From: Desulfuromonadales bacterium GWC2_61_20
GTDB taxonomy: Bacteria; Desulfobacterota; Desulfuromonadia; Desulfuromonadales; UBA2197
Length of the DNA: 39,689 nucleotides
Assembly (NCBI GenBank): GCA_001799485.1
Contig: MGTO01000003.1
Span: forward strand, 1-39,689
Direction of reading: 5' to 3'
Below, piece after piece: positions 8,553 through 19,912 of this stretch. The position numbers and the translations under genes are program-made. The notes under the pieces were generated by a model that was not told the origin of the DNA, ran no database searches, and saw nothing but the letters and a program-made list of their open reading frames with translations. The first letter of the stretch is position 1. Every line of letters begins with the position of its first letter.

Positions 8553-9356
8553 ATGTTTTCGCACCCTTGCCGGATCGTTCCCGGTCTTTTCCTTCTGCTG
8601 ATTTTGTCGGCACCGATCGTTGCTGAAGTGGCTGCGGCAGAGAATGTTTTCCAGCCTTTTGTCGGCGAAGCCCTTGCCTATGATATCTCCTTCCTCTGGT
8701 TCGACCGTCTGGCCGAGGGACGTTTGCACTTCAGTATCGATGCCCCGACCGGGAGGTACCGGGCGGAACTTGAAGCACGCACCCTCGGCATAGCGGCCTG
8801 GGTCACCGGGAACCGCAAGCACCGCTACGATACCCTCATGGAACTCGGTTCGGATGGGCGTATGCGCACCCTGGTGCAGGAATCGTTGATCGTCAAGGGG
8901 GAGGGGAAAAAGCTGCGCGAAAAGGGGAAACGCTACATCTTCGATTATGAGGCGCGCAAAGTCCGGATGTTGCGTCAAGCCGGGGCGGGTTTTGTCGAGG
9001 ATACGGCCTTTCCCATGGAAGCCGGCCTCCAGCCCAACGATTTTTTGACGGTTTTCTTTAATTTTCGCGCGGGCCGCCTCGGCGAGATCAAGGCTGGCGC
9101 CGATTTCACCATCCCGACTTTCACCCGCAAGGGCAAGGCGGAAATCGGCATCCACGTCCTGACCGCGGTTGAACGCAAGGGTCTGGATCGGTTCCCGGCG
9201 CACGGGATTCTGGCCCGGGTCATCCTCGATGCCGAAGAACTCGATACCGCTGGCGGTGGTGTCTACGTCTGGTTTGACGAGCAAGGCCGTCCGGCGCAAG
9301 GAATTGTTGAAAACGTCTTGGGACTTGGCGATGTCTTCGGCCAGTTACGGCTTTGA
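8553..9356 (+). CDS. DUF3108 family exported protein
   Basis: A 267-residue protein with an N-terminal signal peptide: a short basic start, a hydrophobic run LFLLLILSAPIVAEVAAA, and likely cleavage after the alanines. The mature part, starting near FQPFVGEALAYDISFLWFDRLAEGRL, is typical of DUF3108 proteins, which are predicted periplasmic beta-rich proteins of unknown function. The track's start at 8538 is a TTG overlapping the ribosome-binding site; ATG 8553 has GAGGAG seven bases upstream. A small hairpin (GGGCTTTCGCCC) lies just before that site. The pyrophosphatase gene follows 18 bases after the stop and is probably co-transcribed. No function can be assigned. Confidence 0.75.
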   Translation: MFSHPCRIVPGLFLLLILSAPIVAEVAAAENVFQPFVGEALAYDISFLWFDRLAEGRLHFSIDAPTGRYRAELEARTLGIAAWVTGNRKHRYDTLMELGSDGRMRTLVQESLIVKGEGKKLREKGKRYIFDYEARKVRMLRQAGAGFVEDTAFPMEAGLQPNDFLTVFFNFRAGRLGEIKAGADFTIPTFTRKGKAEIGIHVLTAVERKGLDRFPAHGILARVILDAEELDTAGGGVYVWFDEQGRPAQGIVENVLGLGDVFGQLRL

Positions 9357-9374
9357 ACTCCGATAGATGGATGG

Positions 9375-11051
9375 ATGGCAGCGAACGTGAAGAAGAACAG
9401 AACCTACGTCATCGGACATAAAAACCCTGACAGTGATTCGATTTGCAGCGCCATCGCTTACGCTCGACTCTGCCAGCGGCAGGGACGCAACGATGTCATC
9501 GCCGCCCGGGCCGGCAACGTCAATCGCCAGACCGAATACGTCCTTCGACAGCTGGCTTTGCCGGCCCCGCTTCTCCTGGCCGATGTCTATCCGCGGGTCC
9601 GCGATGTTATCGGTGAGGCGGTCGTCACCGTGGCCGCAGACGCCCCCCTGGCCCATGCTCTCGAACTCTTCCATGCCCATGGCATTCGTCTCCTGCCGGT
9701 GGTCGATGAGGACAGGTATCCTTTGGGCCTGCTTGTCCTCAAGCGGGTTTCCGAGCGTTTTCTGATCCCGGCGGAAGAGCGGGAAATCCGCAAGGTGCTG
9801 ACATCGCCGCAGGCGTTGCTCACATGCCTGCGTGCGACAGCAGAACATCTGGTGACGGCCGAGAAAATCGCGGAGCTCGATCTTTATGTCGGGGCCATGG
9901 CCGAGGCGACCTTTGCCGCCAAACTCGCCGGCGCCGATCCTCGGCGCGTTGTCCTGATCACCGGTGACCGTCCCGAGATTCAGCGGCAGGGGGTCGCCAT
10001 GGGAGTCCGGGTGCTCATCGTCACCGGTCAGTTGCCGGTGGCCCCGGAGATTGTCGAGAGCGCCCGGCGCAATGGCGTCTGCGTCCTGGTCACAGCGTTC
10101 GATTCGGCCACCAGCGCCTGGTTGACGCGCCTTTCGACCCCCGTCCATTGTCTTGTCGGGGGGGAGACCCCGACCATCGGCATCGACGATCGCGTCGATG
10201 ATCTGCGCGTGCGCCTGTTGCATGGTCGGGAACCGGGACTGGTTGTCCTCGATGGCGACGGGCGGGTGACCGGGGTGGCAACGAAGACGAGTCTCCTCTC
10301 CCCCTCTTCGGTCAAACTCATTCTCGTCGATCACAATGAACACTCCCAGGCTGTCGCCGGCGCCGACAAGGTCGAGATTGTCGAAGTCATCGATCATCAC
10401 CGGCTGGGAAATTTTCACACCGACCAGCCGATTCGCTTCATCAATCAGCCTCTCGGGAGTACCTGTACCCTGGTCGCCACCCTCTATCAGCAAGCAGGCA
10501 TCGATCCGGAAGCGGACATGGCCGGGCTTCTTCTCGCCGGGCTCCTCTCCGACACCGTCATCCTCAAGTCCCCCACGACCACCCTTGTCGACCGGCAGAT
10601 GGCAGTCTGGCTCGGTGATCTGGCCGGACTGGACTCAAGCGTCTTTGGCGCCCAGATCTTCGCCGCCGGGAGTTCTCTCGGGGCTTACCCGACCCCACGA
10701 GATCTGCTCCTCGCCGACTTTAAAGAGTTTGGTGCCGGGGACGAAGGTTTTGGCATCGGTCAAGTCGAAGTGGTCAGCTTTGCCGAATTCCGTCAGATGA
10801 GTGAGCAACTCCGGCGCGAGCTTGAACTCTTGCGCAAGGAGCGCCGCCTCGGCCTGACCGGGTTGCTGGTCACCGATATCGTTCAAGGCGACAGTTTGCT
10901 CCTGGCCGTCGGGCGGCGCGAACTTTCAACCTTGATGGGCTACCCCCGGGTTGAAGAGGGGCTTTTTGAGCTAAAAGGGGTCCTCTCGCGGAAAAAGCAG
11001 CTCGTCCCCCATTTGCTCAAGGTCTTCAAAACTGCGGCCGGACTGCTCTGA
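9375..11051 (+). CDS. ppaC: Family II manganese-dependent inorganic pyrophosphatase with CBS and DRTGG domains
   Basis: A 558-residue cytoplasmic enzyme that hydrolyses pyrophosphate. The DHH domain is split: GHKNPDSDSI (metal-binding H15, D19, D21) at the N-terminus, and LVDHNEHSQAV with EVIDHHRLG at about residues 315-345. A regulatory insert between them contains a first CBS motif (about 70-125), a DRTGG domain (about 175-255) and a second CBS motif (about 265-305). The C-terminal DHHA2 domain carries the family's SRKKQ motif. CBS-PPases are controlled by adenine nucleotides, and those with DRTGG also by diadenosine polyphosphates. ATG 9375 is used; GTG 9387 is a possible shorter start, and neither has a strong ribosome-binding site. 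Confidence 0.93.
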   Translation: MAANVKKNRTYVIGHKNPDSDSICSAIAYARLCQRQGRNDVIAARAGNVNRQTEYVLRQLALPAPLLLADVYPRVRDVIGEAVVTVAADAPLAHALELFHAHGIRLLPVVDEDRYPLGLLVLKRVSERFLIPAEEREIRKVLTSPQALLTCLRATAEHLVTAEKIAELDLYVGAMAEATFAAKLAGADPRRVVLITGDRPEIQRQGVAMGVRVLIVTGQLPVAPEIVESARRNGVCVLVTAFDSATSAWLTRLSTPVHCLVGGETPTIGIDDRVDDLRVRLLHGREPGLVVLDGDGRVTGVATKTSLLSPSSVKLILVDHNEHSQAVAGADKVEIVEVIDHHRLGNFHTDQPIRFINQPLGSTCTLVATLYQQAGIDPEADMAGLLLAGLLSDTVILKSPTTTLVDRQMAVWLGDLAGLDSSVFGAQIFAAGSSLGAYPTPRDLLLADFKEFGAGDEGFGIGQVEVVSFAEFRQMSEQLRRELELLRKERRLGLTGLLVTDIVQGDSLLLAVGRRELSTLMGYPRVEEGLFELKGVLSRKKQLVPHLLKVFKTAAGLL

Positions 11052-11104
11052 AACCGGAACTGCCGATGCGTGGTGTATGCTCGCGCATGGTAAATCCCTG
11101 AATA

Positions 11105-11148
11105 AGCTGGCTTTTCGCGGCAGACAGCGGCACTCCGCAGCTTTTTTA
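11105..11148 (+). terminator. Possible terminator after the pyrophosphatase gene
   Basis: AAGCTG and CAGCTT frame an imperfect stem with an inner CGG/CCG pairing, followed directly by a run of six T. The internal mismatches make it weaker than the other terminators in the window. Confidence 0.4.
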
Positions 11149-11177
11149 TTGCACAAGTCCGAGTCATCATCTAGTGT
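11149..11177 (+). promoter_or_regulatory. Candidate sigma-70 promoter of fbp
   Basis: TTGCAC (11149-11154), a 17-base spacer, then TAGTGT (11172-11177), about 30 bases before the fbp start. The spacing is ideal but the -10 match is moderate. Confidence 0.35.
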
Positions 11178-11206
11178 TCGGAGCTAAAATTTAAGGAGGA
11201 TAAAAA

Positions 11207-12148
11207 ATGGGCGAAGCCGGCAAGACCAAGTTCCAGAGCGATCTGCGCCGCTATCTACGTGAAACCGATGAGGATCGCGACCTGACCCGGCTGATCTGCG
11301 AAATCGCCGATGCCTCGAAATATATCATCAATTCCATCCGCACCGGCGATCTTGGCGTTGCCGGCACTTCCAACCTCTACGGGGAGGAACAGCTCGCCCT
11401 CGACGTCCTCTCCGATCGCATCCTGCGCAAGCGTCTCCTCCATTCCGGCGTCGTCGCCAACATCGTCTCCGAGGAATGTAATGAGATCATTACCGTCTCC
11501 GCGGATTGCGAAGGAAAGTATTCCGTTGCCTACGATCCCCTCGACGGCTCTTCCCTGGTCGATGTCAACCTCGCGGTCGGGACCATCGTCGGCATCTACA
11601 AGGGGTGCGATGTCCTCCTCCCCGGGCGCAACCTGGTCGCGGCCATGTACATCCTGTACGGGCCAAGGACGACCCTGGTGCTGTCGACCGGCAAGGGGGT
11701 CCACGAGTTCGCCATGAACTCCCTGATGGAATATGACCTGCAACGAGAAAACATCCAGTTGGCGCCTGTCGGCAACATCTATGCCCCCGGCGGCCAGCGC
11801 AACAAGTACACCCCCGGCGTCGAGGCGTTCGTCCGCTATCTCGAAGAAAAGGGGGCCAAGTTGCGCTACAGCGGCGGCTTCGTCCCGGATATCAACCAGG
11901 TGCTGCTGAAAGGGAAGGGGATCTTCCTCTATCCCCATCTGCAGGATGCGCCCAACGGCAAGTTACGCCTCCTCTATGAACTGAATCCCATGGCCTTTCT
12001 CATCGAACAGGCGGGGGGGGCCGCCTCGACCGGTAGGGGGCGTATTCTCGATCTGCTGCCACGGGGGATCGATGACCGTGCGCCGGTTTTCATCGGCTGT
12101 AAGGACGATGTGGCGAAGGCCGAGGAGTTTATTGCCCGGATGGGGTAA
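11207..12148 (+). CDS. fbp: Class I fructose-1,6-bisphosphatase
   Basis: A 313-residue class I FBPase that converts fructose-1,6-bisphosphate to fructose-6-phosphate, the committed step of gluconeogenesis. Metal-site blocks are present: NIVSEE, then AYDPLDGSSLVDVN, followed by VGTIVGIY. Substrate-binding parts are seen in LRYSGGFVPDINQVLLKGKGIFLYP and the C-terminal EQAGGAAS. Length is usual. ATG 11207 has a perfect AAGGAGG eight or so bases upstream. It appears monocistronic, bounded by a candidate promoter and a strong bidirectional terminator. It fits an organism that builds sugars from acetate or other organic acids. Confidence 0.95.
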   Translation: MGEAGKTKFQSDLRRYLRETDEDRDLTRLICEIADASKYIINSIRTGDLGVAGTSNLYGEEQLALDVLSDRILRKRLLHSGVVANIVSEECNEIITVSADCEGKYSVAYDPLDGSSLVDVNLAVGTIVGIYKGCDVLLPGRNLVAAMYILYGPRTTLVLSTGKGVHEFAMNSLMEYDLQRENIQLAPVGNIYAPGGQRNKYTPGVEAFVRYLEEKGAKLRYSGGFVPDINQVLLKGKGIFLYPHLQDAPNGKLRLLYELNPMAFLIEQAGGAASTGRGRILDLLPRGIDDRAPVFIGCKDDVAKAEEFIARMG

Positions 12149-12163
12149 GAGAAGTGAACAGGA

Positions 12164-12200
12164 AATAGAAAAGGCCGGGGGTGACCCGGCCTTTTCTATT
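12164..12200. terminator. Bidirectional terminator between fbp and the polysaccharide deacetylase gene
   Basis: A perfect 16-base inverted repeat, AATAGAAAAGGCCGGG with its complement, around a five-base loop. A-rich and T-rich flanks on both sides make it work for both convergent genes. Confidence 0.9.
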
Positions 12201-12214
12201 CTTGGTGAGAGGAA

Positions 12215-12982
12215 TCAGCCACCGCTGGCGCTGGCGACGATTCTGCCGAAGCGGTCGCCGCGGTCGCCATCGACCAGGAGGTAGCGCGGGAGTTTCATGA
12301 GGCTATCGGCGGCCGTGACCGGGCGGCGCTCGATGGTGAAGGTTGCTGCATATCCGGCCTGGGCGGCTCGTTGCAGCAGGTCGTCGTCATAGATACCGAA
12401 GGGCCAGGCCAGTTGGTCGACAGCTGTGCCGAATTCCTTCTCCAGGCGGGCCTTCGCTTTGCCGAGCTGAGTGCTGACCAGTTTGTCGAAGTCGGCGGGG
12501 AGGAGTTTCTTGCGTTCCTGTTTGAAGTTCGGGTGCCAATAGGTATGCGACTGGATATCGACCAGTCCCGTCGCCTTGGCCTCGTGCAACTCTTCCCAGG
12601 TCATGGCGTAGCTGGCATTGGAAATCGCCGATGGATAGACAAAGAGGGTCACCGGCACGTTATATTTTTTGATCAGCGGCAGCATGTCGCTGTAGACCGA
12701 TTTGTGGGCATCGTCCTCGACGATAACCACCGGTTTGGCGGGGAGCGGGGTGACGTCGGCTCCGCGTTTATGGTCAAGAAGTTGTTTCAGGGGAATGACG
12801 GTGTAGCCATTTTCCTTGAGGAAGCGCAGATGCGATTCGAAGTCTTTGGTGGTGATCGTCATGCTGTCGACAACGGTCGGGCCGAGACGGTGATAAAGAA
12901 GAACCGGCACATGGTAATCGCCGGCAACAGCGGGCGCCTGTAGCAACAAGACAAAAATCAGGGAGAAAAAAAGGTGGCGCAC
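12215..12982 (-). CDS. Secreted polysaccharide deacetylase (NodB-fold, carbohydrate esterase 4)
   Basis: A 255-residue exported protein with signal peptide VRHLFFSLIFVLLLQAPAVA and cleavage before GDYH. The NodB domain starts with VPVLLYHRLG. Motif 1 reads IVEDDAHKSVYSD, so the metal-site aspartates are kept but the usual TFDDG is altered to VEDDA. Motif 2 SHTYWHPNF (metal histidines) and motif 3 AWPFGIYDDD are recognisable. It probably removes acetyl groups from a cell-surface polysaccharide or peptidoglycan; the substrate is unknown. GTG 12982 is preferred over the track's TTG 12988 because GGAG lies six bases before it. It is flanked by two terminators, so it is likely transcribed alone. 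Confidence 0.82.
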   Translation of the reverse strand: MRHLFFSLIFVLLLQAPAVAGDYHVPVLLYHRLGPTVVDSMTITTKDFESHLRFLKENGYTVIPLKQLLDHKRGADVTPLPAKPVVIVEDDAHKSVYSDMLPLIKKYNVPVTLFVYPSAISNASYAMTWEELHEAKATGLVDIQSHTYWHPNFKQERKKLLPADFDKLVSTQLGKAKARLEKEFGTAVDQLAWPFGIYDDDLLQRAAQAGYAATFTIERRPVTAADSLMKLPRYLLVDGDRGDRFGRIVASASGG

Positions 12983-13050
12983 GGGCAACTCCAGTCGGTG
13001 GATGCGGTCATCTTAATACATCGAGGTTGCTCGAAGCTAGTGAGGAATAA

Positions 13051-13083
13051 AAAAAGCCCGGGAAGAATCTTCCCGGGCTTTTT
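13051..13083 (-). terminator. Terminator of the korDABC operon
   Basis: A perfect 15-base stem, AAAAAGCCCGGGAAG with its complement, around a three-base loop. On the minus strand it is followed by a long T run, right after the korC stop. Confidence 0.9.
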
Positions 13084-13100
13084 ACTCACAAGAATCAACC

Positions 13101-13649
13101 TTACTTGAGCAGCGCCTTGACCTTTTCGAAACCGAGGTTGTAGGCCTTTTTGTTGAGGTCGAGGAAGGCCTCGGGGACGCGAGCCAGAACCGCTTTCTCG
13201 CCGGCCTCGCGGGAAACCGCGTCGGTGAGGGCGATCATCGCGCCGAGGGCCACGACGTTGGCGACGATCTCGCGGCCAATCTCATCCTTGGCAGTGCGCA
13301 TGATCGGCATTTTGTAAACCTTGAAGTCGCCTTTCGGCTCGTTCTTGACGAAGTCGGAATCAATGAGGAGGACGCCCCCCTTTTTGATGCCGTTGGCATA
13401 CTTGTCGGCCGATTCCTGAGTCATTGCCAGGCAAGCATCGACGACGGTAGCCTTGGGATAGTCGATGGGGCTATCGGAGATGATAACCTCAGATTTAGAG
13501 GCGCCGCCACGAGCTTCGGGGCCGTAACTCTGAGATTGGACGGCGTGTTTTCCCTCAATGATGGCAGCCGCCTCGGCAAGGATGATGCCGGCGGTGATCA
13601 GGCCCTGGCCGCCGGCGCCGGAGAAGCGAATCTCGAATCGTTTGGACAT
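13101..13649 (-). CDS. korC: 2-oxoglutarate:ferredoxin oxidoreductase, gamma subunit
   Basis: A 182-residue gamma subunit of a four-subunit 2-oxoacid:ferredoxin oxidoreductase. Typical features are the N-terminal GAGGQGLITAGIILAEAA and SYGPEARGGASKSEV, both conserved in KorC/PorG/VorC. The complex oxidatively decarboxylates a 2-oxoacid with CoA to an acyl-CoA and passes electrons to ferredoxin; the neighbouring icd and mdh point to 2-oxoglutarate as substrate and succinyl-CoA as product. ATG 13649 has AAGGAGA upstream. It is the last gene of the operon, 18 bases after korB, and is followed by a strong terminator. Confidence 0.9.
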   Translation of the reverse strand: MSKRFEIRFSGAGGQGLITAGIILAEAAAIIEGKHAVQSQSYGPEARGGASKSEVIISDSPIDYPKATVVDACLAMTQESADKYANGIKKGGVLLIDSDFVKNEPKGDFKVYKMPIMRTAKDEIGREIVANVVALGAMIALTDAVSREAGEKAVLARVPEAFLDLNKKAYNLGFEKVKALLK

Positions 13650-13667
13650 GGATAAAGATCTCCTTGA

Positions 13668-14486
13668 TTATTTGGCGCCGGATGCCTTGGCGATGACCTT
13701 GGCGTACTGCTCGCAGTACTCGGGCTTGTCCTCCTTGTAGAGAACGCCGGTGAGTACTTTCCCCTCAAGCTGCTCGGCGGTCATCTTGCCGGCGGCGGCG
13801 ACGGGAACCGCGATGTCCTTGAGCCGTTTCATCATGTCGATGACGCTGCGGAACTTGTTGCGACGGCCGTACGTGGTCGGGCAGTCGTCAAGGACCTCGA
13901 TAATTGCCATGCCTTTGTGCTTGATCCCCTCGGCGATGAGCTTGTCGATCTGGGTGGCATGGAAGGCGGTGGTGCGGGCGACAAAGGTGGCGCCGGCGCC
14001 GATGGCCAGTTTGCTGATATCGAAGGTCGGATCAGGGTTGCCGTAGGGAGTGGTCGAAGCTTTGTCGCCGGTCGGAGTGCAGGGGGAAAACTGCCCGCCG
14101 GTCATGCCGTAGATCAAGTTGTTCATGATGACATAGGTCATGTCGATGTTGCGGCGGCAGGCATGGATGAAATGATTGCCGCCAATGGCGGTGCCGTCGC
14201 CGTCGCCGCCCATAACGATGACGTTCATCTCAGGTTTGGCCATCTTGACGCCGGTGGCGAAGGCGGCGGCGCGGCCGTGAGCGGTGTGCAGGGTGCAGAA
14301 GTCGAGGTAGCCGGGAAGACGACTGGCGCAACCGATACCGGAGACAAGGGCGGTGTTGTTCTTGTCCAGACCGCAGCTGTCGATGGCGCGGATCAGCCCC
14401 TTCATGACGATGCCATGGCCGCAGCCGGGACACCAGATGTGCGGGAGCTTGCCCGGACGGATATATTTTTCGTAATCGTAAGCCAT
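13668..14486 (-). CDS. korB: 2-oxoglutarate:ferredoxin oxidoreductase, beta subunit (TPP-binding)
   Basis: A 272-residue beta subunit that binds thiamine diphosphate. HIWCPGCGHG is the conserved N-terminal motif with its cysteine pair. GGDGDGTAIGGNHFIHACRRN is the TPP/Mg-binding motif, followed by NNLIYGMTGGQFSPCTP, characteristic of 2-oxoacid:ferredoxin oxidoreductases. With KorA it forms the catalytic core. ATG 14486 starts two bases after the korA stop, so translation is coupled. Pyruvate- and branched-chain-specific relatives look similar; the substrate call depends on the TCA context and the D-A-B-C gene order. Confidence 0.92.
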   Translation of the reverse strand: MAYDYEKYIRPGKLPHIWCPGCGHGIVMKGLIRAIDSCGLDKNNTALVSGIGCASRLPGYLDFCTLHTAHGRAAAFATGVKMAKPEMNVIVMGGDGDGTAIGGNHFIHACRRNIDMTYVIMNNLIYGMTGGQFSPCTPTGDKASTTPYGNPDPTFDISKLAIGAGATFVARTTAFHATQIDKLIAEGIKHKGMAIIEVLDDCPTTYGRRNKFRSVIDMMKRLKDIAVPVAAAGKMTAEQLEGKVLTGVLYKEDKPEYCEQYAKVIAKASGAK

Positions 14487-14488
14487 GG

Positions 14489-15628
14489 TTACTTGACCTC
14501 CTTGACCTGGGCAATGATCTGGCCGGGGTTGATCGGCTCACCGTCGACACGGCCGATACTGATGACGGGGCAGGCGCCCTTGACCACGCGCTCGACTTCA
14601 AGATTCATCTGGCCGAGGTTGAGTTCGGGGACGATGATGGCCTTGACCTGTTTACCGAGAGCGGCGATGCGCTTCTCCGGGAAAGGCCAGAGGGTGATGG
14701 GGCGGAAGAGGCCAACCTTGATCCCTTCCTTGCGCAGCTCGTTGACTGCATAGCGAGCCGAGCGCGAGGTGGAGCCGTAGGCAAAAAGGAGGATCGTGGC
14801 GTCGTCTGTCAGGTACTCTTCGTATTTTTCAATGTCGACACGGGCGACTTCACCTTCGACCTTGCGGATCTGGCGGCGTTCTTCGGCGTCGACATATTCT
14901 GCTTTGGTCGTCGGGAAGCCGTCCTGGGCCTTGTTCAGCCCCGTAACATGATAACGGTAACCAGTGCCGTAGGCAGCCAACGGTGGTACATCGCCAAAAG
15001 AGGTGTCATACGGTTTGTACTTGTCGGGGCCGACGGTCGGTTTGGCGCGATTGATGATTTCAAGATCGCCCGGCTCGGGGAACTCGATACGCTCACGCAT
15101 ATGGCCAACAATTTCGTCATAAACCACCTGCACCGGCATGCGATATTTCTCGGCAAGATTGAAGGCACGCACGGTTTCGGTGAAGATTTCCTGGACCGAA
15201 GCCGGGGCCAGGGCGATAGTCGCGTGATCGCCGTGAGTGCCCCATTTGGCCTGCATGACGTCGGACTGGCCGGGGCCGGTCGGCATGCCGGTCGAGGGGC
15301 CGCCACGCATGACGCTGATGATAACGCAGGGAACCTCGGCGATGCAGGCGTAGCCGATGAGCTCCTGCTTGAGGGAAATCCCCGGTCCCGAGGAGGCGGT
15401 CAGCGCCTTGGCCCCGGTCAGGGATGCGCCGATAATCGAGGCCATGGCGCCGATCTCGTCTTCCATCTGGATAAATTTGCCGCCGAATTTAGGGAGTTCG
15501 TTGGAGAGAACTTCCGCAACTTCGGTGGAGGGGGTGATGGGGTAACCGCCGAAGAAATTACATCCAGCGTAAAGGGCGCCGTGAGCGCATGCCTCGTTCC
15601 CCTGCAACAGAGCAACTTTCTTAGCCAC
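14489..15628 (-). CDS. korA: 2-oxoglutarate:ferredoxin oxidoreductase, alpha subunit
   Basis: A 379-residue alpha subunit. Family blocks are GYPITPSTEVAEVL, QMEDEIGAMASIIGAS, TASSGPGISLKQE and MRGGPSTGMPTGPGQSD, the last with the conserved substrate-loop threonine and serine residues. The C-terminal part includes LFRPITLWPFPE and PELNLGQM, as in KorA/VorB. The track's TTG at 15637 directly touches AGGAGG and cannot be used; GTG 15628 (VAKKVALLQG) lies nine bases from it and is preferred. It follows the ferredoxin subunit gene by about 25 bases. Confidence 0.92.
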   Translation of the reverse strand: MAKKVALLQGNEACAHGALYAGCNFFGGYPITPSTEVAEVLSNELPKFGGKFIQMEDEIGAMASIIGASLTGAKALTASSGPGISLKQELIGYACIAEVPCVIISVMRGGPSTGMPTGPGQSDVMQAKWGTHGDHATIALAPASVQEIFTETVRAFNLAEKYRMPVQVVYDEIVGHMRERIEFPEPGDLEIINRAKPTVGPDKYKPYDTSFGDVPPLAAYGTGYRYHVTGLNKAQDGFPTTKAEYVDAEERRQIRKVEGEVARVDIEKYEEYLTDDATILLFAYGSTSRSARYAVNELRKEGIKVGLFRPITLWPFPEKRIAALGKQVKAIIVPELNLGQMNLEVERVVKGACPVISIGRVDGEPINPGQIIAQVKEVK

Positions 15629-15652
15629 GTTAGCCAACCTCCTGTCGGTGAA

Positions 15653-15844
15653 TTAATCTACGTAAACCTTGATGGCAAAGTCAGGACAGCGCAGTTCGCA
15701 CTGCATGCACTTGATGCAATCCTGCAGCCGCACGACCTTGGCCAGGAAGCCGTCCATCTCGAGGACGTTCTTGGGACAGAACTCGACGCAGATACTGCAT
15801 CCCTTACAATACTTTTCGATGACCTCTATTCTTGTACCGCTCAT
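15653..15844 (-). CDS. korD: 2-oxoglutarate:ferredoxin oxidoreductase, ferredoxin-like delta subunit
   Basis: A 63-residue 2[4Fe-4S] protein. The first cluster motif is CKGCSICVEFCP (C13, C16, C19, C23) and the second CIKCMQCELRCP (C43, C46, C49, C53), so all eight ligands are present. It carries electrons from the TPP site to external ferredoxin. It is the first gene of korDABC, with GGAG about ten bases upstream of ATG 15844. The roughly 200 bases before it are AT-rich and must hold the operon promoter, but I could not pick convincing -35 and -10 elements. Confidence 0.92.
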   Translation of the reverse strand: MSGTRIEVIEKYCKGCSICVEFCPKNVLEMDGFLAKVVRLQDCIKCMQCELRCPDFAIKVYVD

Positions 15845-16044
15845 TCCCGCCTGTCTCCTTTTCTGCGAAATTAGCTGCTGGTAACGGTTATCTAAAACGG
15901 CTGAAAGCTAGCACAAACTAAGGACGTTTGCCAGCAAAATATCGATGTCGTGTAAGGGTTTTTCTCCAATCTGAAAAACTGTTATAGCCGGAATTGGCGC
16001 GGATTCTTGGCGCAATAATTAATGTAAATAATTCCATGTAGATA

Positions 16045-16080
16045 GCAAAGAAGGGCAATGTCGCCATTGCCCTTCTTTGC
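16045..16080 (-). terminator. Terminator downstream of mdh
   Basis: A perfect 16-base inverted repeat, GCAAAGAAGGGCAATG with its complement, around a four-base loop, about 25 bases after the mdh stop. Both arms carry A/T-rich ends. It separates icd-mdh transcription from korDABC. Confidence 0.8.
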
Positions 16081-16105
16081 ATGCTTTGTTCGAGCACTTT
16101 TAAAC

Positions 16106-19396
<3,291 letters not shown>

Positions 19397-19473
19397 TTAA
19401 TGACAGTAACAACAGCGGCTTTGTGACAGGTGAAAAGCTTGAAATCCCATGGTTTGCAGCAGATTCCTAATCT

Positions 19474-19507
19474 TGTATACAGTATACAGGGCCGCGGGGG
19501 CTGTCAA
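19474..19507 (-). promoter_or_regulatory. icd promoter with palindromic operator (TGTATACAGTATACA)
   Basis: On the minus strand TTGACA (19507-19502), a 15-base spacer, then TATACT (19486-19481). A perfect 15-base palindrome, TGTATAC-A-GTATACA (19474-19488), covers the -10. The expected start gives a leader of about 100 bases. A repressor bound here would block the polymerase. The same element recurs at acnB with two changes. The spacer is shorter than ideal. Confidence 0.65.
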
Positions 19508-19860
19508 GGAAAAATTCCGGGCTTATCCAGCCTGTTTGTCGGGTTATGCACGCTGTCAGAGCCGTCAGTTCGGCGGCGCCGAGAGCAGGTTGAGCGGGAA
19601 GCTCGTGGAGCGGCGGGCAGCTTCACGAGCTTCTTCTTTTTGCGTTTCGCCGGCGCCTTGGGGGATGCTTAACTCCTGCCGGGGGTATATAAGATGAGAG
19701 GTTAGAACAGGGGGGCGGCGTAGACGCTTGGACGCGCGGCGATGGTCCGAAGGGTCTCGCCGTTGACAACCGCATAACTCGTGAGAGCGTATGTCGGGGG
19801 GGAGTTGCGGAGTCGGTGGTAAAGTCTGCGGCAGGTTGCTGGGTGAAACCACAAGCAGTT
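19508..19860. other. Intergenic region between icd and aspS without a convincing gene
   Basis: About 350 bases between the icd promoter and the aspS terminator. ORFs in the track here (for example 19565-19852 minus) have no start with a good ribosome-binding site and no recognisable protein character. The main structure is a hairpin at 19598-19633: GAAGCTCGTG, 16 bases, CACGAGCTTC, followed on the plus strand by TTCTTTTT. It looks like a terminator for a plus-strand transcript, but no gene feeds it. GGCGGCGCC and GCCGGCGCC elements flank it. Confidence 0.5.
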
Positions 19861-19896
19861 CATCGGGGGGCAGTATTAGACACCGTCCCCCCGATG
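19861..19896 (-). terminator. Hairpin after aspS
   Basis: CATCGGGGGG and CCCCCCGATG form a perfect ten-pair stem around a 16-base loop, 17 bases past the aspS stop. There is no T run, so it may be a Rho-independent terminator of atypical form or a 3' stabilising hairpin. Confidence 0.6.
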
Positions 19897-19912
19897 AAAT
19901 GGCCGACTCGCG

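Noticed and set aside
15845-16044. Possible cGAMP (GEMM-type) riboswitch or promoter upstream of korDABC, and GEMM elements elsewhere
   Set aside because: I looked for the conserved GEMM core sequences near the predicted cGAMP synthase and in intergenic regions and saw none. No clear -35/-10 pair could be fixed upstream of korD either.
19565-19852. 95-residue minus-strand ORF in the icd-aspS gap
   Set aside because: Proline- and arginine-rich, no recognisable domain, no good ribosome-binding site; the region is better explained by hairpins.
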